Shown here: one piece after another, positions 1 to 6,355 of the stretch
Layout of the letters: each line of letters starts with the position of its first letter
Numbering within the stretch: position 1 is the stretch's first letter
NCBI GenBank assembly: GCA_050014815.1
Contig: JBEKCP010000242.1
Span: 1 to 8,401 of the forward strand
Reading direction: 5' to 3'
Origin: JBEKCP01 sp050014815
GTDB lineage: Bacteria > Planctomycetota > Planctomycetia > Pirellulales > Thermoguttaceae
DNA: 8,401 bases
Notes under the pieces: generated by a model
Seen by the model: the letters and a program-made list of their open reading frames with translations, nothing else
The model's database searches: none
What the model was told of the DNA's origin: nothing
Translations under genes and position numbers: made by a program

Positions 1-52
1 TGAACGGGCCCTCCTCGGAACCTAACGGGGGCCGGGACATCCCCTGCATTCT

Positions 53-57
53 GGAGG
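53..57 (+). promoter_or_regulatory. Shine-Dalgarno of the GH92 gene
   Basis: GGAGG lies 4 bases before the ATG at 62. This supports M1 over the internal ATG at codon 22, because only M1 keeps the charged n-region (K4, R6, R7) of the signal peptide. The rest of bases 1-61 shows no clear promoter or terminator. Confidence 0.6.
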
Positions 58-61
58 TCAC

Positions 62-2455
62 ATGATCTGCAAGTTCCGTCGCTCAAATGACCGGGACACC
101 GGTTTCGTTGTCTACGCGACTGGCATGCTCCTGTTGTTCGGCGCCATGAGCGCAGGCAACCTCTTTGCCGCCGAGCCCGACCCGAACGATCTGACGTCGT
201 TCACGGGGAATGCACCCGTTGGCAAGGCCCTGGCCGGAGCGATGGAACCCTGGGGGTTCGCCAAGATCTCTCCGGCCGGCAACCGCGGATTCACGGCGAC
301 CAGCGGCGGCAATACCGCCCAGTACGACCATTACCGCAACGTCCTGGTGCGTCCCTGGGTCGGACCGATCGAAATGGATGAAAGCAAGACGGCCGTCTCC
401 ATTCAGAACGCCCCGCGGAGCAATAATACCAGCTTGCTGCACGCGCGGATCATGCCGTGGGCAATCGATGTGCTGGCCACCGCCACCCGGCGTTGCGGCC
501 TGTATGAGTTCGCCTACGCCGGCGACGACGTCTTCCATCTCGTGGTGGACGCCAGTTGCCCACACGGGTACTGGGCGTTCGGGACCGAGTTGCAGATCAC
601 CAAGGACAACGAACTGGTCGGTTGGCACCGTTATGGGGGCGGATGGGCGTCCGAGGGCGTCTTGCAGGACACCTACCAGATCTTCTTCGTCATTCGCGCC
701 GACGTGCCGCCCGCCGCCGTCGGCACGTGGCGAGCCAAGTGGGAAACGACGCAGTTGCCGCGCGGGCAAAAGAGAAAATACGTGTTCGAGGATGCCGCGA
801 ACCCCCTGAAGCCCGGCAACCGCATCGAGAAGGATACGGGGTATCCTTCCATCGACAGGACCAAGATGGATGCCCGCGCGATCGGGGAACTTCAGGGCAA
901 GGCCAGAGCCGCGCCTGCCGACTTAGTCGGCGGCTATCTCACCTTCCCAAGACTCCCCGGTGGCAAGTTGCACGTCAAGGTCGGTCTGTCGCAGATTTCC
1001 ATCGAACAGGCGCGGAAGAATCTGGATTCCGAACTCCCCGGCTGGTCCATTGAAGAGGTCGAAAGGGAAGCCCGAAAGAAGTGGAACGAAGCACTGGGCA
1101 CTATTCAGATCGAGGTGACCGAGGCCGGTCACAAGCAGACGTTCTACCAGGGCTTTCGGAATTGTATGCTCTGTCCCACGGACAAGACCAACGAACACCG
1201 CAAGGACCCGTCCGCGGTTTACTACGACGACTGGGTTGCCGGTTGGGACACCTTTCCCTGCCGGGACCCGCTTCTGATGCTGGCCGCGCCCAGACGCTAT
1301 GGCCGGATCATGGATGGGATGCTGACGGCCAGCAAATATCTGGATGGTTTTCTGTTCGATTCGATGGTGTTGGACTCGCCCGGGCCTTACCAGACCTTCT
1401 GCAACAGCGAGATCTGGCTGGGCGAGGCCATCCAAAAAGACATTCCCTTTGACCAGAAGGCGGGATTGGGGACGCTGCTGCGCAACGCCACGCAGGAGCC
1501 GCCCGTCTATCTCGCCCGAGCCGTAGGACGCAACCTTCCCAAGTGGGGCTGCAACGGCAAAGAGCCCACTGGAGGGTTCGCCTTGGAAATGGCGGTGGCG
1601 GACTACTCCATCGCCTTGGCGGCGCACAAACTTGGCGATGAAGCGACCTTCGAGAAATTCCGTGAACACTCGCTTATCTACCCGAAGTATTGGGACAAGA
1701 ACACCGGCTTGCCTTCGGGGTTCTTCAACGAACATTCCCCCTTCTGGGGGCAGTTCAATCTGCGGCACGACGTCGGGGGGCTGATTCGCTTCATGGGCGG
1801 CAAGGAGATCATGGCCAAGCATCTCGAACTGGCGAAGGAGAACTGCACGAAGAAGGCGAGGTATCAAACAACACGTTCACCCACGAGGGCCGAGTTGCTC
1901 GAAATGCTCGAGCAGGAGACGCCCGGACCCCGCAAGGGCGCGGTAGATTACAGTGAGAATTTCGCCTACCACCCCTTCGGCGACTCGGAGTATGTCTTCT
2001 GGCAGGTGCTTTTCCATTGGCTCGGACAACCTGACCGCAGCGCCTGGATCACGCGGGGGTCCGTCCTTTATCGGCCGGACCAGCAGGGCCCGATGGCGTT
2101 GGTGTATAAAGGCGATGACGACGGCGGCGGCATGACCTCGTATTATCTATGGTGCATGTTGGGTCTGTTCCCGGTGGCGGGTCAGGACGTGTACCTGATT
2201 ACCAGTCCATGCTTTCCCAAGGTGACCTTCCCGCGCGAGGGCAAACCCTTCACGGTCGTCGCCGAAAACGTCAGTCGGGAGAATCTCTACGTGCAATCAG
2301 CGCAGTTGAATGGCAAGCCCTTGACGCGCGCTTGGTTTCGCCACGGCGAGATCGGCAATGGCGGGCGATTGGTCCTGGTCATGGGACCGCAACCGTCCGA
2401 ATGGGGCCGGACGGAGCCGCCGCCGTCCGCGAGCGACAAACCGGAACATCCGTAG
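62..2455 (+). CDS. Secreted GH92 family alpha-mannosidase-like glycoside hydrolase
   Basis: Predicted exported, calcium-dependent exo-alpha-mannosidase of family GH92, releasing mannose from N-glycan- or mannan-type chains. The 797 residues fit the family's usual 700-800. Residues 1 to about 37 look like a Sec signal peptide (basic n-region, hydrophobic stretch, LFAAE cleavage area). A beta-sandwich domain follows to about residue 310. The (alpha/alpha)6 domain then opens with the family signature SIEQARKNL (313-321) and a conserved KKW. Further landmarks are WDTF (W395), NEHSPF with E557 as candidate catalytic acid, HDVGGLIRFMGG (H569, D570), and GDDDGGG (684-690) with D685/D687 as candidate catalytic bases. 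The C-terminus has the family pattern SPCFPKVTF, SAQLNGKPL, HGEIGNGGRL. Divergent points: GDDDGGGM replaces the common GNEDCGQM, and the usual HGNEP motif is not recognisable. Family membership is clear; mannose specificity and linkage are inferred. Confidence 0.9.
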   Translation: MICKFRRSNDRDTGFVVYATGMLLLFGAMSAGNLFAAEPDPNDLTSFTGNAPVGKALAGAMEPWGFAKISPAGNRGFTATSGGNTAQYDHYRNVLVRPWVGPIEMDESKTAVSIQNAPRSNNTSLLHARIMPWAIDVLATATRRCGLYEFAYAGDDVFHLVVDASCPHGYWAFGTELQITKDNELVGWHRYGGGWASEGVLQDTYQIFFVIRADVPPAAVGTWRAKWETTQLPRGQKRKYVFEDAANPLKPGNRIEKDTGYPSIDRTKMDARAIGELQGKARAAPADLVGGYLTFPRLPGGKLHVKVGLSQISIEQARKNLDSELPGWSIEEVEREARKKWNEALGTIQIEVTEAGHKQTFYQGFRNCMLCPTDKTNEHRKDPSAVYYDDWVAGWDTFPCRDPLLMLAAPRRYGRIMDGMLTASKYLDGFLFDSMVLDSPGPYQTFCNSEIWLGEAIQKDIPFDQKAGLGTLLRNATQEPPVYLARAVGRNLPKWGCNGKEPTGGFALEMAVADYSIALAAHKLGDEATFEKFREHSLIYPKYWDKNTGLPSGFFNEHSPFWGQFNLRHDVGGLIRFMGGKEIMAKHLELAKENCTKKARYQTTRSPTRAELLEMLEQETPGPRKGAVDYSENFAYHPFGDSEYVFWQVLFHWLGQPDRSAWITRGSVLYRPDQQGPMALVYKGDDDGGGMTSYYLWCMLGLFPVAGQDVYLITSPCFPKVTFPREGKPFTVVAENVSRENLYVQSAQLNGKPLTRAWFRHGEIGNGGRLVLVMGPQPSEWGRTEPPPSASDKPEHP

Positions 2456-2637
2456 CCGCCACGGTGCAGCGCCGAAACGCGAGGAGGGCCGCGGCCTGGA
2501 TGGGCAGAGGATCCGCCCTTTGGCTTACGCCCTTTTCTGGCTGGTGCCACGGATTACGCGTGCAGTACGCCGACGGTCGGACACGCTCGACGGTCATTCC
2601 AGACTGTAACATGACGTTCCTGGGGGTGCCATACGAT

Positions 2638-2650
2638 AACAAGAATTGTT
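2638..2650. promoter_or_regulatory. Small AT-rich palindrome, possible operator
   Basis: AACAA-gaa-TTGTT is a perfect 5-base inverted repeat with a 3-base centre, 12 bases upstream of the putative -35 hexamer. Its position suits a regulator binding site, but an inverted repeat this short can arise by chance. Confidence 0.2.
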
Positions 2651-2662
2651 CATCTGCGAACG

Positions 2663-2691
2663 TGGAACACGCCGGCGGGCCACGCTATAAT
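2663..2691 (+). promoter_or_regulatory. Possible promoter with a perfect -10 box
   Basis: TATAAT at 2686-2691 is preceded, after a 17-base spacer, by TGGAAC (2663-2668), only a 3/6 match to TTGACA. It is a rare AT-rich hexamer in GC-rich surroundings and points towards the gene at 2945. Initiation near 2698 would give a leader of about 245 bases. The GGAAC could alternatively be an ECF-sigma -35, but no matching ECF -10 is clear. Weak support from sequence alone. Confidence 0.3.
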
Positions 2692-2932
2692 GAAGCGTGT
2701 GATTCCTGCCCAGTTTCCCACCGGCGTGCCGTAGACCGGCCCCCCCTGTGCGGTAGCACGGTAGCGCAAGAGCGGGGTGCGGACGGTTCGGTAAACTGTG
2801 AGTGACCGGCGGCGCGACGGGCTCCTGCGCAGCCTGCCCGCGCCGTCGTTACTGCCGCCCCGCTTCCTGCCGAAACCAATGGCGGTGAAGAGTCGTGAAC
2901 GATCACCAGTTTCACCACCCCCCTTATCTCAC

Positions 2933-2936
2933 GGAG
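2933..2936 (+). promoter_or_regulatory. Shine-Dalgarno deciding the 2945 start
   Basis: GGAG 8 bases before the ATG at 2945. It supports this start, and so a signal peptide, over the longer open frame beginning at GTG 2798. Confidence 0.6.
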
Positions 2937-2944
2937 ACCTGACC

Positions 2945-4354
2945 ATGCGACGTGTACTGTTCGTCCTATCACTGTCTGTTCTGGGCTTCTGGGCAACTTC
3001 TGTATGGGCCGCCGGCAGCGGGTATACGATCGAGGCCGCCTCCTTTCTCGGCGGCAGCGGCGATGACGACGCCGTGGTCGGCGTCCGCATTCAGGCCGAT
3101 GGCGCCATCGTGCTGGCCGCCAACCTTGCCGCCGACTTCAGCAAGGGGTTGACCATCGGCCAAACGCTCGGTGAGCCCGGGCGGGCCGGCACCGTTGTGC
3201 GCCTCAGCGCCGACGGCCGGAAGATCCTTTCCCTCCTGCGGCTGGCCGACAAAGTCCAGGACCTGTCCAGCGACGGCAAGGACAACCTCTACGTCGCGGC
3301 CGGGGCGACCGGCGCGATCAAGCTCCCGCCGCAGGCCGACAAAGTCCTTTGGACCCGCGACCTCGAGGGCTCCTGCGACCGCATCAAGGCTGGGGCCGAC
3401 GGGCACGCCGTGGCCGTGGTCGCCGGCAAGGGCGGCGTGGTCTTGGCTCCCGACGGCAAACCACTCGGCGTCGTTCCCGGCAAGGCTCTAACCGACGCAT
3501 GTATCGACACGGCCAGCCGAACGGTCGTGGTCATCAGCTTCCGCAATGCCCACGCCCACGACGGCAAGCGCAGGGAACCGGTCCAAATCTGCTGCGTCCG
3601 CGGGCACGGCTACGATGGTCAGGAAGAGTGGAGGAACTACGACTGGTCGACCGACCAGGCATCGGATCGTTTCATCAACAAGCCGACGAACAACATGGCC
3701 GACACGCGGGCCTATCGCTGCACGATCGGTCGCGACGGCAAGCTGTACGTCGGCTTCGAGTCGGCCGGCGGCAACCATATTTTCCGCTATAGCCCGACCA
3801 ACATCATGGAAAAAGGGCCGTTGGTGGGCGGCGATGCGTATCACCAATTTTACGGCGGCGGCGGGGCCGCGCACCGCACGATCTTCGCCCGCTTCGATCC
3901 GGCCACCGGCGCAATCGACTGCGCCCAGCAGTGGACCGGCCGCACTGCCGAGAACCGCTGCACGAACGCCCGCATGAAGCAGGGCGGCCTTGCGGCCGAC
4001 GAGGGCGGCCGCATCTTCCTTACCGGCCTGGCCGGCGCACGCCTGCCGTTGGATCCAGACCCCTGTGGGACGGAACAGGCGGCGGGCGGGCCGTACCTGT
4101 TGGGCATGACGCCCGACTTCCGTGGCCGGCTGGTATGCACTCGGATGCAGGAGCAAGGCGGCGGGCATGCCGTTGACGCCCGTCTCATCGACGGCAAGGT
4201 GACCGTGGTCTACGGCGGTAGCGGCGCCGTGGCCGGCATGTTTGTCAAGAACGCCGTGCAGCCCGCCCCGCAGGGAAAGGACGGCTTCTTCGTGCTTCTC
4301 CGGGCATCGCCCGACGCCCCGCCCAGCAATCCGCCTGCGAAGCCAATGAAGTAA
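2945..4354 (+). CDS. Secreted protein with SBBP-like beta-propeller signature, function unknown
   Basis: 469 residues from the ATG at 2945, chosen because GGAG (2933-2936) lies 8 bases upstream and the protein then begins with a clear signal peptide: MRR, a hydrophobic stretch to about residue 20, and cleavage near VWAA-G (22-24). The frame stays open upstream to 2798, but that extension is Pro/Arg-rich and unlikely to be translated. After cleavage, ASFLGGSGDDDAVVGVRIQA (residues 32-51) matches the start of SBBP/seven-bladed propeller repeats, where a LGGS-GDD segment precedes a D/A-DG-x-I/V strand. Further strand-like units recur: RLSADGRKIL, SSDGKDNLYVAAG, CTIGRDGKLYVGFES, LAADEGGRIFLTGLAG. 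The C-terminus is a proline-rich tail (PPSNPPAKP). No catalytic motif is evident. It is probably a periplasmic or extracellular binding or structural propeller; ligand unknown. Confidence 0.8.
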   Translation: MRRVLFVLSLSVLGFWATSVWAAGSGYTIEAASFLGGSGDDDAVVGVRIQADGAIVLAANLAADFSKGLTIGQTLGEPGRAGTVVRLSADGRKILSLLRLADKVQDLSSDGKDNLYVAAGATGAIKLPPQADKVLWTRDLEGSCDRIKAGADGHAVAVVAGKGGVVLAPDGKPLGVVPGKALTDACIDTASRTVVVISFRNAHAHDGKRREPVQICCVRGHGYDGQEEWRNYDWSTDQASDRFINKPTNNMADTRAYRCTIGRDGKLYVGFESAGGNHIFRYSPTNIMEKGPLVGGDAYHQFYGGGGAAHRTIFARFDPATGAIDCAQQWTGRTAENRCTNARMKQGGLAADEGGRIFLTGLAGARLPLDPDPCGTEQAAGGPYLLGMTPDFRGRLVCTRMQEQGGGHAVDARLIDGKVTVVYGGSGAVAGMFVKNAVQPAPQGKDGFFVLLRASPDAPPSNPPAKPMK

Positions 4355-4560
4355 TCTTCAGACGTTTCGCCGAGGACCACGATGCCCGAGTGAAACAGGC
4401 GGCCGCGTGAGGCTTGCTGACACTGGTGGGAAAGGGATGAAACGATCCCCGCGGCCAGGCAAACGTCGTCTGCTGCCGCGGGTAGTGGAACAAGACCGCC
4501 GTGAGCGACTGCGCGGCGTTTCAGCGAGGAGATACGGATACGAAACATAAGGAGAAAACC
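4355..4560 (+). promoter_or_regulatory. Non-coding leader with predicted stem-loops
   Basis: These 206 bases lie between the propeller stop and the next start. GGCCGCG (4401-4407) can pair perfectly with CGCGGCC (4450-4456). Inside it GGGAT (4434-4438) pairs with ATCCC (4445-4449) around a GAAACG loop, so the two helices abut at 4449/4450. The layout could be a structured 5' leader or the terminator region of the upstream gene, though no T-run follows. I compared it by eye with cobalamin, c-di-GMP and SAM/SAH riboswitch cores and found no match. The last bases contain a strong ribosome binding site. Confidence 0.3.
4549..4554 (+). promoter_or_regulatory. Strong Shine-Dalgarno before overlapping GTG starts
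   Basis: AAGGAG is followed by 6 bases and then GTGTG, which offers GTG starts in two frames (4561 and 4563). The 4561 frame gives a textbook signal peptide. The 4563 frame runs on into the SucD chimera. The site shows where the ancestral gene was initiated. Confidence 0.7.
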
Positions 4561-4740
4561 GTGTGCTGCCGCTGCTTGCAACCTTTTGCGGGAACGCTGA
4601 TGCTGATCGTCGAATGCCTCGGTCTGTTTGCGTTGTTCGTTGCGATTGCCCCGGCGCAAGCGGCGGAAATCGTACTGCTGAATCCCACCGACAAGGCCCG
4701 ATCGCTGGGTTGCGGCTGCCCGGCGGGCGCTGGATTGGGC
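4561..4740 (+). pseudogene. Signal-peptide 5' fragment of a secreted protein, frame lost downstream
   Basis: From GTG 4561, behind a strong SD, the frame encodes an export signal: cysteine-rich n-region with R4, hydrophobic core around residues 12-31 (LIVECLGLFALFVAIAP) and cleavage near AQA-AE (34/35), then EIVLLNPTDKARS. Past about 4700 this frame turns into Gly/Cys/Arg/Ser-rich sequence typical of a wrong frame, although it stays open to 4926. Plausible protein continues instead in the frame of 4563. So either one base is missing (or two are extra) between about 4690 and 4740, or a larger segment was lost there. The right boundary given is approximate. The remaining protein family is not recognised. 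Confidence 0.6.
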
Positions 4741-5726
4741 GATCGTTCTGGCACACGCGGCGCAAGTTGTCCCGCTTCACGGCCGAAGTCATCGGCGACG
4801 GAACGCTCTTCGGCAAGGTCCGCCTGCGGTATCAGTTTGAAGGCAAGGCGGGCCTCGACCGCGACGTTCCCGCGTTTGCAGAGGTCGACGTGGCTGTCGC
4901 TCCCGGCTGGAAACACGTCGAGGTGACGGAACGGCACGAGATGTCGGCCGACGATTTCTGGGAACTTGAACTCAGCCGCGGCGGCCAGACCGTCGAGGGC
5001 GCGCCCGTCTTCGACACCGTGGCCGAGGCCGTCGAGAAGACGGGGGCCAACGCGACCATGATCTTCGTCCCGCCCCCCTTCGCTGCCGACGCCATCCTGG
5101 AGGCCGTCGCGGCGGGCATCCCCCTGATCGTGGCCATCACCGAGGGCATTCCCGTGCTCGACATGGTCCGCGCCATGGAGGGGGTCCGCCGCTCGCGGTC
5201 CCGATTGATCGGCCCCAACTGCCCCGGCGTCATCACCCCCGAGGAGTGCAAGATCGGCATCATGCCGGGCTACATCCACCGCCGCGGCCCGATCGGCGTG
5301 ATCAGTCGCTCGGGCACGCTCACCTACGAGGCCGTCTGGCAGTTGACGAGCGCCGGCCTCGGGCAATCCACCTGCGTGGGCCTTGGGGGCGATCCGATCG
5401 TCGGCACTTCGTTCGTCGAGCTGTTGGGCATGTTCCAGGCCGATCCGCAGACGGAAGGCATTCTGATGATCGGCGAGATCGGGGGGTCGGCCGAGGAGGA
5501 CGCGGCGGGGTTCGTCGCCGAGCACGTCACGAAGCCGGTGGCGGCGTTCATCGCGGGCCGCACCGCGCCGCCCGGCAAGCGGATGGGTCATGCCGGCGCG
5601 ATTATTTCTGGCGGCAAGGGAACCGCCGCCGAAAAGATCGCCTCCCTCCAGTCCGCCGGCATCCTCATCGCCGAAAGCCCGGCCGAAATGGGCGTCACCA
5701 TGCAGCGGGCCATGAAGGAATCGTAG
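4563..5726 (+). CDS. sucD: Chimera: secreted-type segment fused to N-truncated succinyl-CoA synthetase alpha subunit
   Basis: The 387-residue open frame has three parts. The first ~55 residues look like out-of-frame translation. About 4735-4979 encodes a beta-rich segment of unknown family (RFTAEVIGDGTLFGKVRLRY ... FWELELSR). From about 4980 (GGQTVEG) to the stop it is SucD, collinear with E. coli SucD from Gly44. SucD is the CoA- and phosphohistidine-bearing subunit of ADP/GDP-forming succinyl-CoA ligase. Kept features: VPPPFAADAILEA, ITEGIPVLDM, IGPNCPGVI, SRSGTLTYEA, GLGQSTCVG, GEIGGSAEE (catalytic-loop Glu), and KRMGHAGAII, whose His is encoded at 5589-5591 and aligns with active-site His246. 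The ~44 N-terminal residues with the GFTGxxGTFH CoA-binding loop are gone. No sucC is visible, although sucD normally follows it. It is unlikely to make an active ligase. The SucD identification is certain; whether the join is real or an assembly error is not. Confidence 0.8.
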   Translation: MLPLLATFCGNADADRRMPRSVCVVRCDCPGASGGNRTAESHRQGPIAGLRLPGGRWIGRSFWHTRRKLSRFTAEVIGDGTLFGKVRLRYQFEGKAGLDRDVPAFAEVDVAVAPGWKHVEVTERHEMSADDFWELELSRGGQTVEGAPVFDTVAEAVEKTGANATMIFVPPPFAADAILEAVAAGIPLIVAITEGIPVLDMVRAMEGVRRSRSRLIGPNCPGVITPEECKIGIMPGYIHRRGPIGVISRSGTLTYEAVWQLTSAGLGQSTCVGLGGDPIVGTSFVELLGMFQADPQTEGILMIGEIGGSAEEDAAGFVAEHVTKPVAAFIAGRTAPPGKRMGHAGAIISGGKGTAAEKIASLQSAGILIAESPAEMGVTMQRAMKES

Positions 5727-5802
5727 GGTGGGTCGAGCGAAGCGAGCCCCACCATTTCAGGCTTGGCTCATTTCCGGCGGGGCTCGGTTCGCTCGACCAA
5801 CC
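5727..5802. repeat. Long imperfect inverted repeat (dispersed hairpin element)
   Basis: Arm 5727-5753 (GGTGGGTCGAGCGAAGCGAG...) and arm 5776-5802 are 27 bases each and match as reverse complements at 24 of 27 positions, around a 22-base spacer. The element starts right after the TAG of the sucD-type frame. There is no T-run, so it is not a classical intrinsic terminator, though a stem this long could stop transcription or protect mRNA 3' ends. Elements of the GGTGGGTCGAGCG type, often misread as ORFs containing GRAKRAPP, are as far as I recall scattered through planctomycete genomes. That is memory, not a search. Confidence 0.7.
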
Positions 5803-5817
5803 GTACAACTCGATCAC

Positions 5818-6060
5818 ATGGTTAGCGGGGACCGGCCCTCAGCGGGCGACGACGCGCGACACGTCGTGGTCCGCCGAAACGGCAAGGAAATCATGGCCTT
5901 GACCGGAGGCGACATCAACCTCAATCGGTCCCAGGGTGAAGTCGGGCTGTGCTTCCCCGACGCTGGGCACGTCTTCGGCCCGCTTCCCGACTGGCTCCTT
6001 CGACAGCGCGCGCCGCGGCCCGCCTGGTATCAGACGCTCAAAGACCGGTGGATGCCGTAG
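5818..6060 (+). CDS. Short coding fragment, unknown family, probably a gene 3' end
   Basis: From ATG 5818 to TAG 6060 is 80 codons. About 80% of third positions are G or C by hand count, well above chance, so this frame looks translated while the antisense frame does not. The peptide reads MVSGDRPSAGDDARHVVVRR, then GKEIMALTGGDINLNRSQGE, VGLCFPDAGHVFGPLPDWLL and RQRAPRPAWYQTLKDRWMP. It has no signal peptide or membrane segment and I do not recognise the family. The ATG lacks a Shine-Dalgarno, and the open frame extends back into the hairpin repeat. It is best read as the C-terminal end of a larger gene whose 5' part is missing; a small standalone gene is possible. Confidence 0.45.
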   Translation: MVSGDRPSAGDDARHVVVRRNGKEIMALTGGDINLNRSQGEVGLCFPDAGHVFGPLPDWLLRQRAPRPAWYQTLKDRWMP

Positions 6061-6346
6061 TATGCTCGTGCGACGGCGATGTCGTGAAATTACAGGGCAG
6101 GCCGAGCGAGGCGAAACGGCGTCCCCGGGAAAAAACGGTGGTTGCAAATGACCGCCGGCACTCTTGCCCGTCAAACGCCAGGTACAACGTAAGCGGATAG
6201 TTGCCGTCAATCGCCTTGTCGAGAGTCAGCACGTAGGCGGAAGGCGCAAGGCTGTCCGCGGTGTGTCCCCAGCCCGCTTGGATACTTCCCAACACTGCAA
6301 TAAGCCACACCATGAGGACTCGTGTACGGTTCTCGATTGGCACCAA
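6038..6346 (-). CDS. Small secreted protein, probably 3'-truncated
   Basis: The start is TTG 6346 (or GTG 6343), behind AGGAG (6357-6353), which overlaps the TAG stop of the GH106 frame (TAGGAG). Translation is therefore likely coupled to GH106. The predicted peptide begins with a signal sequence (ENRTR then VLMVWLIAVLGSIQAGWG, cleavage near GWG-HTA), followed by a beta-like segment, APSAYVLTLDKAIDG, YPLTLYLAFDGQECRRSFATT. After about residue 70 it becomes Ser/Thr/His/Arg-rich with no sense, and it runs antisense over the end of the 5818-6060 fragment. I infer the genuine gene is cut near 6130-6140 and the remaining ~30 residues are fortuitous. Function unknown. Confidence 0.5.
   Translation of the reverse strand: MVPIENRTRVLMVWLIAVLGSIQAGWGHTADSLAPSAYVLTLDKAIDGNYPLTLYLAFDGQECRRSFATTVFSRGRRFASLGLPCNFTTSPSHEHTTASTGL
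6130..6157 (-). terminator. Terminator-like hairpin with T6, minus strand
   Basis: On the minus strand CGGCGGT pairs with ACCACCG (6 of 7 base pairs, one C/A mismatch), with an 8-base loop, followed at once by TTTTTT. The shape is that of an intrinsic terminator for leftward transcription. It sits inside the open frame of the small secreted protein, at the point where that protein stops looking genuine. Confidence 0.3.
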
Positions 6347-6355
6347 GTTGTTCTC

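Larger units (their letters stand above)
2456..2944 (+). other. Intergenic region with possible promoter and small repeats
   Basis: These 489 bases separate the GH92 and beta-propeller genes. I see no convincing gene: frames open here are run-ons of shadow frames or lack a start with a ribosome binding site. It holds a TATAAT box (2686-2691), an AT-rich palindrome AACAAGAATTGTT (2638-2650), a direct repeat CGGTAGC-a-CGGTAGC (2751-2765), and an SD before 2945. No GC-stem plus T-run terminator is visible after the GH92 stop. Confidence 0.5.

Noticed and set aside
923..1867. 314-residue open frame on the minus strand
   Set aside because: Fully antisense to the GH92 coding region; no RBS or recognisable motif.
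2149..2805. 218-residue plus-strand frame covering much of the 2456-2944 gap
   Set aside because: Begins inside GH92 in another frame, has no RBS and encodes low-quality Arg/Gly-rich sequence.
4355..4560. Riboswitch (cobalamin, c-di-GMP, SAM/SAH) in the leader
   Set aside because: Some G-rich/GAAAC segments looked suggestive, but none of the conserved cores could be aligned by eye.
4690..4740. Programmed ribosomal frameshift
   Set aside because: No slippery heptamer or obvious downstream pseudoknot, and the downstream protein is itself a chimera.
4521..5591. 356-residue open frame on the minus strand
   Set aside because: Antisense to the SucD chimera, which has unmistakable protein homology; composition is Asp/Gly/Arg/His-rich as expected of a GC-rich shadow.
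5839..6210. 123-residue minus-strand frame opposite the 5818-6060 fragment
   Set aside because: Codon-position GC favours the plus-strand frame; the minus-strand product shows no start signal or motif.
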